Assembly: GCA_033763395.1 (NCBI GenBank)
Contig: JANRKQ010000219.1
Coordinates: forward strand, 3,867-67,866
Reading direction: 5' to 3'
Origin: Xiheimicrobium sp033763395
GTDB lineage: Bacteria; Myxococcota; Myxococcia; Myxococcales; Myxococcaceae
Length of the DNA stretch: 64,000 bases
In this document: in pieces, positions 53,472 to 62,772 of the stretch
Position numbering within the stretch: position 1 is the stretch's first letter
How the letters are laid out: the number at the start of each line of letters is the position of its first letter
Position numbers and translations under genes: made by a program
Notes under the pieces: model-generated
What the model saw: the letters and a program-made list of their open reading frames with translations, nothing else
Databases searched by the model: none
Told to the model about the DNA's origin: nothing

Positions 53472-54323
53472 TCAGCGGCGCCTCGGCGGCGTGGTGAGGC
53501 CCGCGGCGTAGAGCAGCCGCACCACGCGGAAACGGTGGCCCTCGAAGGGCGCGAGCAGCTCGAGCATGCGGGCGTCACTGCCGCGTGACTCGCGCGCGAG
53601 GGCAAAGCAGACGAGGTGCGGCAGGTTGACGTCTCCGGGCACCAGCGCGTCCGGGTCACCCAGGCCGAAGCCCCGCACCATGCCCATCGTCCACGGGCCG
53701 ATGCCGGGCACCATCGACAGGCGGCGCACGACCTCGGCGGCGGGCGTCTCGATCGACAGGAAGGGGTGCTCCGCCTCGGTCTTCGAGAGCGCGCGCAGGG
53801 TTCGCGCCCGCTGCTCGTCGATGCCCAGCGCCCGCAGCTCGAAGGTGGGGAGGTCCCGCAGCGTGGGCGCCGAGGGAAAGACGGTGCCACCGGGGCCGAA
53901 ACGTTCGGCGAGGCGCGCGAACTGCCCGCAGGCTTCTCCGAACGTCACCCGCTGTTGCAGCACCGCGCCGCACGCCACGTCGAAGAGCCACGGCATCGGC
54001 CAGAGCTTGAGCGCCAGAAACCGCTGGTGGAGCCGCGCGACCATCGGCTGCCTCGGCACGAAGCGCGCCGCGTCGTCTTCGTGGGCGGCCAGCCGCCGGT
54101 GCCACCCCGCGAGGAGGCCCTCAACGCCTGGCCCGCTCGCCTCGGCCCACACCCCCGCGTCACCCGTGTGACAGGTGACCTCGACGACCTCGCCGCTGCG
54201 CACGAAGCGCTTGCGGAAGGTCGCATCGGACGGGAACGACGCCGTGGGGTCGCTCCGGCCGAGCGCCTGCAACGCGAACGTGCGTCGAAGATCGACCGGC
54301 TGCGGGAAGAGCGGCACCGACAT
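53472..54323 (-). CDS. AlkA-like HhH-GPD DNA glycosylase
   Basis: The 283-residue protein has the glycosylase helix-hairpin-helix LSMVPGIGPWTMGMVRGF (202-219) followed by the catalytic Asp at 231 (LVPGDVNL). The N-terminal about 80 residues fit the AlkA amino-terminal domain. AlkA enzymes remove alkylated bases such as 3-methyladenine in base excision repair. It is convergent with nothing and stands between the response regulator and the divergent lipoprotein cluster. No Ada or AlkB gene is adjacent. The start ATG 54323 is the first in frame. Confidence 0.85.
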   Translation of the reverse strand: MSVPLFPQPVDLRRTFALQALGRSDPTASFPSDATFRKRFVRSGEVVEVTCHTGDAGVWAEASGPGVEGLLAGWHRRLAAHEDDAARFVPRQPMVARLHQRFLALKLWPMPWLFDVACGAVLQQRVTFGEACGQFARLAERFGPGGTVFPSAPTLRDLPTFELRALGIDEQRARTLRALSKTEAEHPFLSIETPAAEVVRRLSMVPGIGPWTMGMVRGFGLGDPDALVPGDVNLPHLVCFALARESRGSDARMLELLAPFEGHRFRVVRLLYAAGLTTPPRRR

Positions 54324-54414
54324 CGCTGCGCCTCGTAACGGCGTCGCTCACTATTGTCTGGAGTCCACGCGCGACCGCGCCGACACTCGTGTCTTCTTCG
54401 CGATGGGAGGGCGC

Positions 54415-54879
54415 ATGACACGACGTGCAGTCCCGGGGCTCGCGCTGCTGCTCGGCTTCAGCGCATGCACCGCCGTCAACTACACGGCGCTGCCGACCCA
54501 GCAGCAGCAGGGGCAGATCTTCATCACCGCGCAAGGGCTCTCCGAGCCCTACGAGAGCGTCGGCATCGTGCAGATCACCCGCCGCGGGGTGTTGGTGTTC
54601 GGCTTCGCCGATCCCGCGGGCACCGATCTCGCGACGGCGGTGAACGAGGTCGAGGGGCAGATTCGCCGCGCCGGCGCCGACGGCCTCATCAACACGCGCG
54701 TGCAGCAGACGAACTACACCACGCTCGCGCGCATCTTCGGCCTCATCTTCTTCTTCGCGCCCCTGCCCGCCGAGGTGACGATCACCGGCGAGCTCGTGCG
54801 CGTGCGCCGCGGCGCGGCTCCGGTGGCGCCGGGAATGCCAGCCCCCGTCCCCGTGCCGGCCGGAGGGACGCCCCTGTGA
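54415..54879 (+). CDS. Small lipoprotein 1 of a three-gene cluster
   Basis: A 154-residue lipoprotein (signal LALLLGFSAC, Cys18). The body is a small alpha/beta domain: GIVQITRRGVLVFGFADPAG TDL, then ARIFGLIFFFAPLPAEVTIT GELV. It is paralogous to the third gene, which has GVLGVLFFFAPLPSQVTITG-like sequence in the same place. The ATG at 54415 is set by GGGAGG nine bases before it; an ATG 12 bases upstream is also in frame. A Pro-rich tail ends the protein. The function is unknown. Confidence 0.75.
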   Translation: MTRRAVPGLALLLGFSACTAVNYTALPTQQQQGQIFITAQGLSEPYESVGIVQITRRGVLVFGFADPAGTDLATAVNEVEGQIRRAGADGLINTRVQQTNYTTLARIFGLIFFFAPLPAEVTITGELVRVRRGAAPVAPGMPAPVPVPAGGTPL

Positions 54880-55310
54880 GACTCGTCATCTTCCTGGTGA
54901 CGCTCGCGCTGCTCTCGTCGTGCAACGCCGTGGTGCTGGGCGTTCGGCTCTCGAGCGTGCCGCAGACCGACAACACGATGTTCCTGTCGACGGGCACCTC
55001 TCCGCGGAAGTTCCGCACCCTGGGCTTCGTGCAGGTGCGCGGGTACGGGCAGGAGTGGGGCGGCTACGGCAACCTCGGCGACGCCCAGCTCGACGGCACC
55101 ATTCACAACGCGCTCGCGAAAGAAGCGGCGCGCATGGGCGGCCAGGGCGTCATCAACATCGAGTTCCTCGACGAGAACCCGTCGACCGACGTGGAGAAGG
55201 CGCAGCGCGCCTACAACACCGTCGCCTCGACGCTCTCGGGCAGCCCGCAGATCGAGACCAAGGATCGCTACGTCACCGTCACCGGCGAAGTCATCGTCTT
55301 CCTGGAGTAA
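54876..55310 (+). CDS. Small lipoprotein 2 of a three-gene cluster
   Basis: A 144-residue lipoprotein starting at GTG 54876, overlapping the previous stop as GTGA. The signal is MRLVIFLVTLALLSSC (Cys16). The body has FRTLGFVQVRGYGQEWGGYG and IHNALAKEAARMGGQGVINI E, then YVTVTGEVIVFLE, the same strand-helix-strand order as its two neighbours but more diverged. The probable fold is a small envelope domain of the YbjQ/DUF type that binds metals in some families; this is inference from shape only. Confidence 0.75.
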   Translation: MRLVIFLVTLALLSSCNAVVLGVRLSSVPQTDNTMFLSTGTSPRKFRTLGFVQVRGYGQEWGGYGNLGDAQLDGTIHNALAKEAARMGGQGVINIEFLDENPSTDVEKAQRAYNTVASTLSGSPQIETKDRYVTVTGEVIVFLE

Positions 55311-55316
55311 CCACCC

Positions 55317-55721
55317 ATGCGAACCACCCTGCTCTGTCTCGCCTTCGCCGCGCTCTCGGGTTGCACCGTGGTGCACTCGGTCAGCTTGCCGGCCGTGCCC
55401 GGCCAACCCGGCCAGGACATCTTCGTCACCGCGGGTGACATCGCGACGCCGCACGAGGTGCTCGGCCTCGTCCAGGTGCACCGCGCCGGCGTGCTGCTGT
55501 TCGGGAACATCGACGTCATCGGCACCGACCTCGAGTCCGGCTTCAAGGAGACGCTCATTCCCGAGGTGAAGAAGCTCGGCGGCGACGGTGTGGTGCGCGT
55601 GCGCTACCACATGACGCAGTACACGCCCTGGGCCCGCGTGCTGGGCGTGCTGTTCTTCTTCGCCCCGCTGCCCTCGCAGGTGACCATCACCGGCCAGGTG
55701 GTGAAGCTGAAAGCTGGCTAA
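55317..55721 (+). CDS. Small lipoprotein 3 of a three-gene cluster
   Basis: A 134-residue lipoprotein (MRTTLLCLAFAALSGC, Cys16), six bases after gene 2. It aligns with gene 1 over its length: LGLVQVHRAGVLLFGNIDVI GTDL against IVQITRRGVLVFGFADPAGT DL, and VLFFFAPLPSQVTITGQVV against IFFFAPLPAEVTITGELV. Its end overlaps the convergent transporter gene by four bases. The three genes probably make interacting or redundant outer-membrane lipoproteins. Confidence 0.75.
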   Translation: MRTTLLCLAFAALSGCTVVHSVSLPAVPGQPGQDIFVTAGDIATPHEVLGLVQVHRAGVLLFGNIDVIGTDLESGFKETLIPEVKKLGGDGVVRVRYHMTQYTPWARVLGVLFFFAPLPSQVTITGQVVKLKAG

Positions 55722-56713
55722 CGGCGCCGCTTCTCGAGCATCGGCGTGACGCTCAGCACGAGGATCGCCAGCACCACCAGCCCGGCGCCGACCGCCTCGG
55801 CCGTCTCGAGCGGTTTCCCCAGCGCGAGCGCCGCCATGCCCACGGTGGCCACCACGCCCGCGAGCACGCTCGAGGCCCGATTGACTGGCACCGAGAACGA
55901 GTTCTCGCGCGCGTCGAGCAGCACGAGCGCTCCGAAGATGCCGGTGGCTTGAGACAACACGCCGATCACCAGCGCCCAGCCCAGCTGTGCCGAGAAGGGC
56001 ACCTCGACGAAGCCGCGACGGAACTCCGCCAGCCCGCCCTCTCCGATGAGGGCGAAGCAGGCCAGCGCCAGCAGCGCCGCCGGCGTCGAGACGAGCTGCT
56101 CTTCGACGAAGTAGCGCTTCGTCACCGACGGGTCGTCGCTCTTCGCCAGCCGGCTCATGAAGCGCAGCCGCACGAAGTACGCCCCGAGGTAGAGCACCAC
56201 GTCGACCAGCGCGAGGAGCGACACCCGCAGCTCGGCCCGCCCCAGCGTCGCCACGGCCAGCGACGACAGCGTCAGGCCCAGCGCCACCCACGAGTACCAG
56301 CGCACGCGCCGGCCCGAGAGCAGATCGACCAGCGGCGCCATCAACAGCACACCGCCGCGCATCAACAGCATCATGAAGACGATCGAGACGCCTTCGAACG
56401 TGTACGCGAGCGTCGTGGTGGTGAGAATCGTCGCGCCGCACAGCCCTGACAGCGCCGTCCACCGCGTCGGGGTGGGCACCGAGAACCGCCCCACCTGCCG
56501 CCGTGAGGCGAAGCGCCACCAGCCGGTCGAGAAGATGAACACCAGCATCGCCACCAGACTCGCGCTCGTCGACACCGGCAGAATCGCGTTGCCCGAGACC
56601 CGCTCGCCCAGCGCGCCGTCGCTCAAGGCCTTCGTCAGCGCGCTGTAGGGGGCGTAGGCGGCGAAGTAGCCGAACGCCCACCACCAGATGCTCGGCCCTG
56701 CCCCGGCGCTCAC
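55718..56713 (-). CDS. EamA/DMT-type membrane transporter
   Basis: About 331 residues with nine or ten hydrophobic helices (WWWAFGYFAAYAPYSALTKA, SIVFMMLLMRGGVLLMAPLV, LVDVVLYLGAYFVRLRFMS, LGWALVIGVLSQATGIFGAL). The internal twofold pattern and ends fit drug/metabolite (EamA) transporters. I place the start at GTG 56713, after the transketolase stop; earlier codons in frame would overlap tkt with non-membrane sequence. The substrate is unknown. It is 46 bases downstream of tkt in the same direction. Confidence 0.7.
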   Translation of the reverse strand: MSAGAGPSIWWWAFGYFAAYAPYSALTKALSDGALGERVSGNAILPVSTSASLVAMLVFIFSTGWWRFASRRQVGRFSVPTPTRWTALSGLCGATILTTTTLAYTFEGVSIVFMMLLMRGGVLLMAPLVDLLSGRRVRWYSWVALGLTLSSLAVATLGRAELRVSLLALVDVVLYLGAYFVRLRFMSRLAKSDDPSVTKRYFVEEQLVSTPAALLALACFALIGEGGLAEFRRGFVEVPFSAQLGWALVIGVLSQATGIFGALVLLDARENSFSVPVNRASSVLAGVVATVGMAALALGKPLETAEAVGAGLVVLAILVLSVTPMLEKRRR

Positions 56714-56759
56714 GCGGCCAGCACGGACCGTCGTGACACAGGTGTCACATTCGTTGGGC

Positions 56760-58769
56760 TCACACGAGCGACTTCGCGGCCGCCACCACCTTCGCCACCG
56801 TGAGGCCGTACTGCTCGAAGAGCACCTTGTCGGGGGCCGAGGCCCCGTAGCCGTCGACGCCGATGGTGACGCCGCGGTCGCCGACATAGCGCTCCCAGCC
56901 CAACGTCACGCCCGCTTCGACCGACACGCGCGCCGTCACGTCCTTCGGGAGCACCTGGGCCTGGTAGTCCTTCGGCTGCGCGCGGAAGCGCTCGAGGCAC
57001 GGCATCGACACGACGCGGGTGGGAAGGCCGGCCTTCTCGAGCTCCTCGCGCGCCTTGACGCACAGCTGCAGCTCACTGCCGGTGCCGAGCAGAAGCACCT
57101 TCGGTGTTCCGCCGCTCGCCTCCACCAGGACGTACCCGCCACGGTGCAGACCCGACGCCGGCGCGAACGTGGAGCGATCGAACACGGGGATCTTCTGCCG
57201 CGTCAGGACCAGCCCGGTGGGGCCCTCCTTCCGCTCGAGCGCGTAGACCCACGCTTCGGCGGCCTCGGCGGCGTCTCCGGGGCGAACGACGTGCAGGTTG
57301 GGCATCGCCCGCAGCGCCGCGAGGTGCTCGACCGGCTGGTGCGTCGGGCCGTCTTCTCCCAGGCCGATGGAGTCGTGCGTCCACACGTGCACGACGGGCA
57401 GGTGGTTCATCGCCGCCAGGCGCACCGACGGGCGCATGTAGTCGCTGAAGCAGAAGAAGGTGGCGGTGAAGGGCCGAACGCCGCCGTGGTACGCCAGGCC
57501 GTTGGCGATGGCCGCCATCGCGTGCTCGCGGACCCCGAAGTGAATGTTGCGGCCGGCGCCGGTCTGCCCGTCGAAGCTGCCGCCGTCCTTCAGCACGGTC
57601 TTCGTCGAGCCGCCGAGATCGGCGTCTCCACCCAGCAGCTCGGGCACCTTGAGCGCCAGGGCGTTGAGCGCCTGACCGGCCGCGGTGCGCGTCTCGACGC
57701 CCGTCCCCGCCGCGAAGGTGGGCAGGCCGTCCCTGAAGCCCTGGGGCAGCTCGCCCTTCATCACCCGCTCAAACTCGCGCGCCAGCTCGGGGAACGCCTT
57801 CGCGTACGCGTCGAACGACGCCTTCCAGGTGGCCTGCGCCTTCTTGCCGGCCTCGACCGCCTCGAGGAACTTCGCGCGCGCCGCGTCGGGCACCCACAAC
57901 GACTTCTCGGGATCCCACCCGAGGGCCTTCTTGGTGAGCGCGATCTCGTCCTTGCCGAGCGGGCTGCCGTGCGACGACGACTTGCCGGCCTTGTTGGGCG
58001 AGCCGAAGCCGATGGTCGTCTTCACGACGATCAGCGTGGGCTTGCCCGTCTCAGCCTTCGCCGCGCGAATCGCGGAGTCGATCGCGTCGAGATCGCCGTT
58101 GCCGTCAGCCACGTGCAGCACCTGCCAGCCCCACGACTCGTAGCGCTTGCCGACGTCTTCGGTGAACGACAGCTTCGCGGGCCCGTCGAGCGTCACGTCG
58201 TTCGAGTCGTACAGGCAGATGAGCTTGCCGAGCTTCAGGTGGCCGGCGAGCGAGGCGGCCTCCATCGCCACGCCCTCCATCACGTCACCGTCGCCGACGA
58301 GGCAGTAGGTGAAGTGATCGACGATTGCGTGACCGGGCTTGTTGAAGCGGGCCGCGAGCGCGCGCTCGGCCATCGCCATGCCGACGGCGTTCGCGTGACC
58401 CTGCCCCAGCGGACCGGTCGTGGCCTCGACGCCGGGCGTCAGGCCGTACTCGGGGTGACCGGGCGTCTTCGAGCCCCACTGCCGGAAGTTCAGCACCTCG
58501 TCCCACGAGAGCGGGTAGCCGTGCAGGTGGAGCAGCCCGTAGAGCAGCATCGAGCCGTGGCCCGCCGAGAGGACGAAGCGGTCGCGGTCGGCCCACGAGG
58601 GATCGGCCGGCGCGTGCTTGAGGTGCCGGTTCCACAGCACCCAGGCCATGGGCGCGGCGCCGAGGGGAAGCCCCGGGTGGCCCGAGTCGGCCTTCTGGAC
58701 GACGTCGATGGCGAGGGTGCGCAGCGTGTTGATGCAGAGGAGATCGAGCTCGCGGGCAGAGGTCGTCAT
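56760..58769 (-). CDS. tkt: Transketolase
   Basis: 669 residues from the ATG at 58769, the normal length. TPP-binding GDGDVMEGVAMEAASLAGHL, the active-site DSGHPGLPLGAAPMAW and SKTPGHPEYG, and the second-domain GVREHAMAAIANGLAYHGG and HDSIGLGEDGPTHQPVEHL are all present. It transfers two-carbon units in the pentose phosphate pathway. The frame continues upstream, but MTTSARELDLLCINTLRTLA is the family's start. About 200 bases without a gene separate it from the ATPase gene upstream. Confidence 0.95.
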   Translation of the reverse strand: MTTSARELDLLCINTLRTLAIDVVQKADSGHPGLPLGAAPMAWVLWNRHLKHAPADPSWADRDRFVLSAGHGSMLLYGLLHLHGYPLSWDEVLNFRQWGSKTPGHPEYGLTPGVEATTGPLGQGHANAVGMAMAERALAARFNKPGHAIVDHFTYCLVGDGDVMEGVAMEAASLAGHLKLGKLICLYDSNDVTLDGPAKLSFTEDVGKRYESWGWQVLHVADGNGDLDAIDSAIRAAKAETGKPTLIVVKTTIGFGSPNKAGKSSSHGSPLGKDEIALTKKALGWDPEKSLWVPDAARAKFLEAVEAGKKAQATWKASFDAYAKAFPELAREFERVMKGELPQGFRDGLPTFAAGTGVETRTAAGQALNALALKVPELLGGDADLGGSTKTVLKDGGSFDGQTGAGRNIHFGVREHAMAAIANGLAYHGGVRPFTATFFCFSDYMRPSVRLAAMNHLPVVHVWTHDSIGLGEDGPTHQPVEHLAALRAMPNLHVVRPGDAAEAAEAWVYALERKEGPTGLVLTRQKIPVFDRSTFAPASGLHRGGYVLVEASGGTPKVLLLGTGSELQLCVKAREELEKAGLPTRVVSMPCLERFRAQPKDYQAQVLPKDVTARVSVEAGVTLGWERYVGDRGVTIGVDGYGASAPDKVLFEQYGLTVAKVVAAAKSLV

Positions 58770-58963
58770 GGAGCGGCGAGTTAGCAGGGGCGCACGCTCA
58801 AGTCGCGCGCCGTCAGCCGGGGCGAACGCCGCTGGCGATTCCGCTGCCCAGGAGCCCCCCCCTGCGAGCCTGACCGTGACACGCTCAACCCTCCGCCAAC
58901 GGCCTCGAGTGAACGCGCCTGGCACCAGCCGGAGCGTGAACGTCTCGGGCCAGCCCTCTGCGC

Positions 58964-60622
58964 TCAGCGCTTGGGCGGAATCGCGCGGTGCGGAGCCGAC
59001 GGAGGCCGGGCGGTGGCCCCCTGGGGGCGCGCAGGCGGTGCGGCTCCGGGTGGCCGACGATTGGCGGGCGGCTGCGGGTACGCCTTGATGTTGGTGCCGT
59101 CTCCGTCACCGGCTCCCTCGGCCATGAGGGCTTCGTCAACCTCGACGGACTCCTCGGGCTCGGCGGCGGGCTCTTCTTCACCCGTCTCGGAGGCGGCCGG
59201 CTTCTTCGCGAGCAGCGGGTTGCGGGTCGGCGGCGGCGTGGCGTCGTCTCGCGCGGCAGGTCGGGCTGGCGCCGCGGTCTGTGACGGCCGGGCTGGGGGC
59301 GCCGCGGCTGGCTTCGGACCTGCCGGCACCTGCACGCTGGGGCCCTTCGCCGCCTGACCTGAAGCCTTCTTCCGCGCGTCCTCCTGCAGCTTCTCTTCGA
59401 AGGCCCGGTACTGCTCGGCGTACTCGTCGGGATCCGGCAGGTGCTTCTCGCGGTGCTTGAGCGAGGGGGCCCAGTGGGTGGTGACGTTCTCTCCCACGCC
59501 GTGCACGAGCGGCGGTGGCGGCAGGCCGTAGGTGGCGGGATCGAAGAAGGCCTCGTCGAGATCGGTGAAGCCGTACGCGCGGGCCTTCATGAGGAACGTC
59601 GGCAGAATGCCCGTGGGCGCGTGGTACCCGAGCACGTTGCCCTGCTCGTCCTTGGTGACCGGCGTGTAGAGCCACAAGTCCTGCGTGCGGTAGTCGCCCT
59701 TCTCGTTGAGCGGCAGCACCTCGCTGATGGCGATCGTCTTGCGCGAGCCGTCCTGCAGGCGCTCGCAGCACACGACGAAGTTGATCGCCGCGGCCACCTG
59801 CGCGCGCACGGCCACCATCGGCAATTCGACGGAACTCATGAGGCACAACGACTCGATGCGGCGCAGCGACTCGGTGGGTGTGTTGGCGTGCGTGGTGGCC
59901 ATCGAGCCGCCGTGGCCCGTGTTCATCGCCTGCATGAGGTCGAACGCCTCGCCGCCGCGCACCTCGCCGACGATGATGCGGTCAGGCCGGAGCCGCAGCG
60001 CCGAGTGGAGCAGGTGCCCCATGTTCACCTCGCCCTTGCCAAACTTGTCCGGCGGGCGCGACTCGAAGGGCACGAGGTGTTCCTGGTTGAGCTGCAGCTC
60101 GGCCGAGTCTTCGATGGTGAGAATGCGCTCGTCGTTTGGGATGAGCGACGAGAGGATGTTGAGGAGCGTCGTCTTGCCCGAGCCGGTGCCCCCCGAGACG
60201 AGCATGTTGAGCTTCACCCGCACCGCCGCCTCGATGACGCGCACCATGGGCGGGGTGATCGACCCGAACTTGATGAGGTTCTCGGGGGTGAGCTTGTCGC
60301 GGAAGAACTTGCGGATGGAGATCGTCGTGCCCTTGCGCGCGATGGGCGGCAGCACGACGTGAATGCGGCTCCCGTCGGGGAGGCGGGCGTCGAGGCGCGG
60401 GCGATCTTCGGACAGCGGGCGGCCGACGTACTGGGCCATGTTGCGCGCGGCGCCGAGCAGGCCCTCTTCGGTGAAGACGGCGTCGGTCTTGTAGAGGCGC
60501 CCCTTGCGCTCGATCCACACGTCCTTCTCGCCGTTGATCATGATCTCCGAGACGGTCTCGTCATCGAGATACTGGGTGACGGGCTTGAGGAAGGCCCTCA
60601 AGGACTCCTGGAACATCGTCAT
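58964..60622 (-). CDS. CpaF/TadA-type secretion ATPase with disordered C-terminal tail
   Basis: 552 residues from ATG 60622. Residues 1-400 are a complete CpaF/TadA ATPase: N-terminal domain EIMINGEKDVWIERKGRLYK, Walker A GGTGSGKTT (144-152), Walker-B/Asp-box region ILTIEDSAELQLNQEH, and LRLRPDRIIVGEVRGGEAFD with the His box TTHANTPTESLRR. These ATPases power Flp/Tad pili or type II-like secretion. About 140 residues of Pro, Ala and Glu follow (from about 410), unusual for the family. No tad, cpa or pilin gene is nearby. It diverges from the TPR gene at 60690. TACACT lies eight bases upstream of the start. Confidence 0.88.
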   Translation of the reverse strand: MTMFQESLRAFLKPVTQYLDDETVSEIMINGEKDVWIERKGRLYKTDAVFTEEGLLGAARNMAQYVGRPLSEDRPRLDARLPDGSRIHVVLPPIARKGTTISIRKFFRDKLTPENLIKFGSITPPMVRVIEAAVRVKLNMLVSGGTGSGKTTLLNILSSLIPNDERILTIEDSAELQLNQEHLVPFESRPPDKFGKGEVNMGHLLHSALRLRPDRIIVGEVRGGEAFDLMQAMNTGHGGSMATTHANTPTESLRRIESLCLMSSVELPMVAVRAQVAAAINFVVCCERLQDGSRKTIAISEVLPLNEKGDYRTQDLWLYTPVTKDEQGNVLGYHAPTGILPTFLMKARAYGFTDLDEAFFDPATYGLPPPPLVHGVGENVTTHWAPSLKHREKHLPDPDEYAEQYRAFEEKLQEDARKKASGQAAKGPSVQVPAGPKPAAAPPARPSQTAAPARPAARDDATPPPTRNPLLAKKPAASETGEEEPAAEPEESVEVDEALMAEGAGDGDGTNIKAYPQPPANRRPPGAAPPARPQGATARPPSAPHRAIPPKR

Positions 60623-60689
60623 GGCCGTGGAGTGTACCCCGGTCGTCGAGCCAGTGGCGAAGCGCCAGCGCCGTTCTAACGTACGTCCC

Positions 60690-61328
60690 ATGGCCAGTCG
60701 CCGCACGAGCCCGAAGCCGAAGAAGCCCGCCGCCAGGAGCCCTGCGCCGAAGCCGCCCGACGAGGCCCCGGCAGACGAGGCGCCGAAGGCGCTGCCGAAG
60801 AACACCCTGCCCTTCGAGATCGACCCGAAGAAGGTCGAAGAGTCGCTCAAGAAGTTCCGCGATCAGCTCGTCCAGCTCACGAAGAAGGGCCGCTACACGA
60901 AGGTGCGCTTCAAGTTCCGCGGCAAGCAGCTGCTGCCCGACTTGCCGCTGGCCGCGGTGGTGGCCGTCGAGGGCGCGACGTTCTACTGGACGGGCCTGCT
61001 CCGGATGCTCGTGTTCAACCTCGCTGGCCGCGCCGTCATCGACGTCGAGCTGGTGAACGACAGCGAGAAGCGCATCACCGCGGGCAAAGAGGCGCTCCTG
61101 TCGGGCGATCTCGACGTGGCGCTGGCCTCGTTCCGTGAAGCGCTCGAGATGGACCCCGAGAACGCGCTGGTGCACCTCAACCTGGGCGTCGCGTACAAGC
61201 TCAAAGGGCAGAAAGAGGTCGCGCGGCTCGCGCTGCAGCAGGCGAAGAAGTTCGACCCGCAGGGGCCCACCGGCGCCGAGGCGGACCGGCTGCTGTCGAC
61301 GCTCGGGGCGCCTCTCGCGACGGGCTGA
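60690..61328 (+). CDS. TPR protein with basic N-terminus, divergent from the CpaF ATPase
   Basis: A 212-residue protein. Residues 1-40 are Lys/Pro/Ala rich, 45-130 are an unrecognised domain (RYTKVRFKFRGKQLLPDLPL, VVAVEGATFYWTGLLRMLVF), and 140-200 hold about two TPR units (ALLSGDLDVALASFREALEM, VHLNLGVAYKLKGQKEVARL). There is no signal peptide. The ATG at 60690 is preceded seven bases upstream by TAACGT. The 67 bases between it and the ATPase contain both promoters. It may be a partner of the ATPase, which is inference from divergence only. Confidence 0.7.
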   Translation: MASRRTSPKPKKPAARSPAPKPPDEAPADEAPKALPKNTLPFEIDPKKVEESLKKFRDQLVQLTKKGRYTKVRFKFRGKQLLPDLPLAAVVAVEGATFYWTGLLRMLVFNLAGRAVIDVELVNDSEKRITAGKEALLSGDLDVALASFREALEMDPENALVHLNLGVAYKLKGQKEVARLALQQAKKFDPQGPTGAEADRLLSTLGAPLATG

Positions 61329-61413
61329 GAGCCCCGGCGTCACCAGCGCGACGGCCACGTGTACTTTCTGCGTCGTCGCGGGTCGGCGACTGCGTTAACG
61401 AACGACCCGGTCC

Positions 61414-62697
61414 ATGGCGCCCGAGCGAAAAGCCGGCATCGGCTTCATCTTCGTCACGCTCTTCCTCGACATCCTCGGCATCGGGCTGCTGATTCCGATC
61501 GTCCCGCAGCTGGTGAAGGGCTTCGCCGAGAGCGCCCTCGCAGGCCACGGAGACGCGCTCATGCAGGCGTTCTCGACCCCCGGCGAGGTGCCCGAGGAAG
61601 TGGCCTCGCGCTGGTACGGCTGGCTCATCGCCTCGTACGCCGCGATGCAGTTCGTCTTCTCGCCCGTCATCGGCGGCTTGTCCGATCGCTTCGGTCGCAG
61701 GCCCGTGCTGCTGGCCTCGAACGTGTGCCAGGGCCTCGACTACCTGCTCATGGCTTTCGCCCCGTCGTTGGGTTGGCTCTTCATCGGCCGCCTCATCTCG
61801 GGGCTCACCGGGGCGAGCATCGGCACGGCCACCGCGTACGTGGCTGACGTCACGCCACCCGAGAAGCGGGCGCAGAGCTTCGGGTTGGTGGGCATCGCCT
61901 TCGGCCTGGGGTTCATCGTCGGTCCGCTCCTCGGCGGCGTGCTGGGCTCCGTCGCGGTGCGGCTGCCCTTCTTCGTCGCGGCGGCGCTCACCATGGCCAA
62001 CGCCGCGTGGGGCTTCTTCGTGTTGCCCGAGAGCCTCTCGGGCGAGCTGCGACGGCCCTTCTCGTGGAGCCGCGCCAACCCCTTCGGCACCCTCGCCGGG
62101 CTCGGCCGGTACCCCATCGTGTTGGCGATGACGGCGACGGCCTTTCTTTTCAACCTCGGCCAGCGCGCGCTCGAGAGCACCTGGGTGCTGACGACGGCGC
62201 ACCGCTACGGGTGGACCGCGAAGGACGCGGGCATCTCCCTCGCGATCGTGGGCGTGGCCGCGGCGCTGGTGCAGGGCGGGCTGGTGCGCCGCGTGGTGCC
62301 GGCCCTCGGAGAGCGCCGCGCTTTTCTCTTCGCGGGCCTCGTCGGCATCGCGACCTTCATCGGCTACGGCCTTTCGCCCTCGGGGCTCGTCACCTACTGC
62401 ATCATTCCATTCGGAGCGCTCGGAGGCATCGCGGGGCCGGCGGTGCAGGCGATGCTGTCGCGCGCGGTGCCCGCCAATGAGCAGGGCATGCTGCAGGGTG
62501 GCCTCGTGAGTCTCACCTCGCTCACGCAGGTGATCGGCCCGCCGGTGGCGACGGGCCTCTTCAGCTACTTCATCAGCGCGCGGGCCCCGGTGGCCCTGCC
62601 GGGCGTCTCGTTCTTCTTCGGAGCCGCGTGCATGGCGCTGGGCCTCGTCTCTGCCCTGCGCGCCTTCGCGAAGCACCCGGAGCCGCGCGCGACCTGA
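61414..62697 (+). CDS. MFS drug efflux transporter, TCR/Tet family
   Basis: The 427-residue protein has about twelve hydrophobic helices. It carries the MFS signature GGLSDRFGRRPVLLAS between helices 2 and 3, and LISGLTGASIGTATAYVADV, LGFIVGPLLGGVLGSVAV typical of TetA-like TCR transporters. It opens with GIGFIFVTLFLDILGIGLLI P. It exports a drug or metabolite in exchange for protons; there is no regulator of the TetR type beside it and the substrate is unknown. The start is ATG 61414, 85 bases after the TPR gene. Confidence 0.85.
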   Translation: MAPERKAGIGFIFVTLFLDILGIGLLIPIVPQLVKGFAESALAGHGDALMQAFSTPGEVPEEVASRWYGWLIASYAAMQFVFSPVIGGLSDRFGRRPVLLASNVCQGLDYLLMAFAPSLGWLFIGRLISGLTGASIGTATAYVADVTPPEKRAQSFGLVGIAFGLGFIVGPLLGGVLGSVAVRLPFFVAAALTMANAAWGFFVLPESLSGELRRPFSWSRANPFGTLAGLGRYPIVLAMTATAFLFNLGQRALESTWVLTTAHRYGWTAKDAGISLAIVGVAAALVQGGLVRRVVPALGERRAFLFAGLVGIATFIGYGLSPSGLVTYCIIPFGALGGIAGPAVQAMLSRAVPANEQGMLQGGLVSLTSLTQVIGPPVATGLFSYFISARAPVALPGVSFFFGAACMALGLVSALRAFAKHPEPRAT

Positions 62698-62772
62698 CGG
62701 TGGTGAGAACACGTGCGGCGGCAGGACCGGGGCCAGCAGCCGCATCAGCGCGTCTGGCTCACGGCCTGCGAG

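Noticed and set aside
58770..58963. Possible small gene between transketolase and the CpaF-type ATPase
   Set aside because: Only low-complexity frames that are extensions of neighbouring frames were seen.
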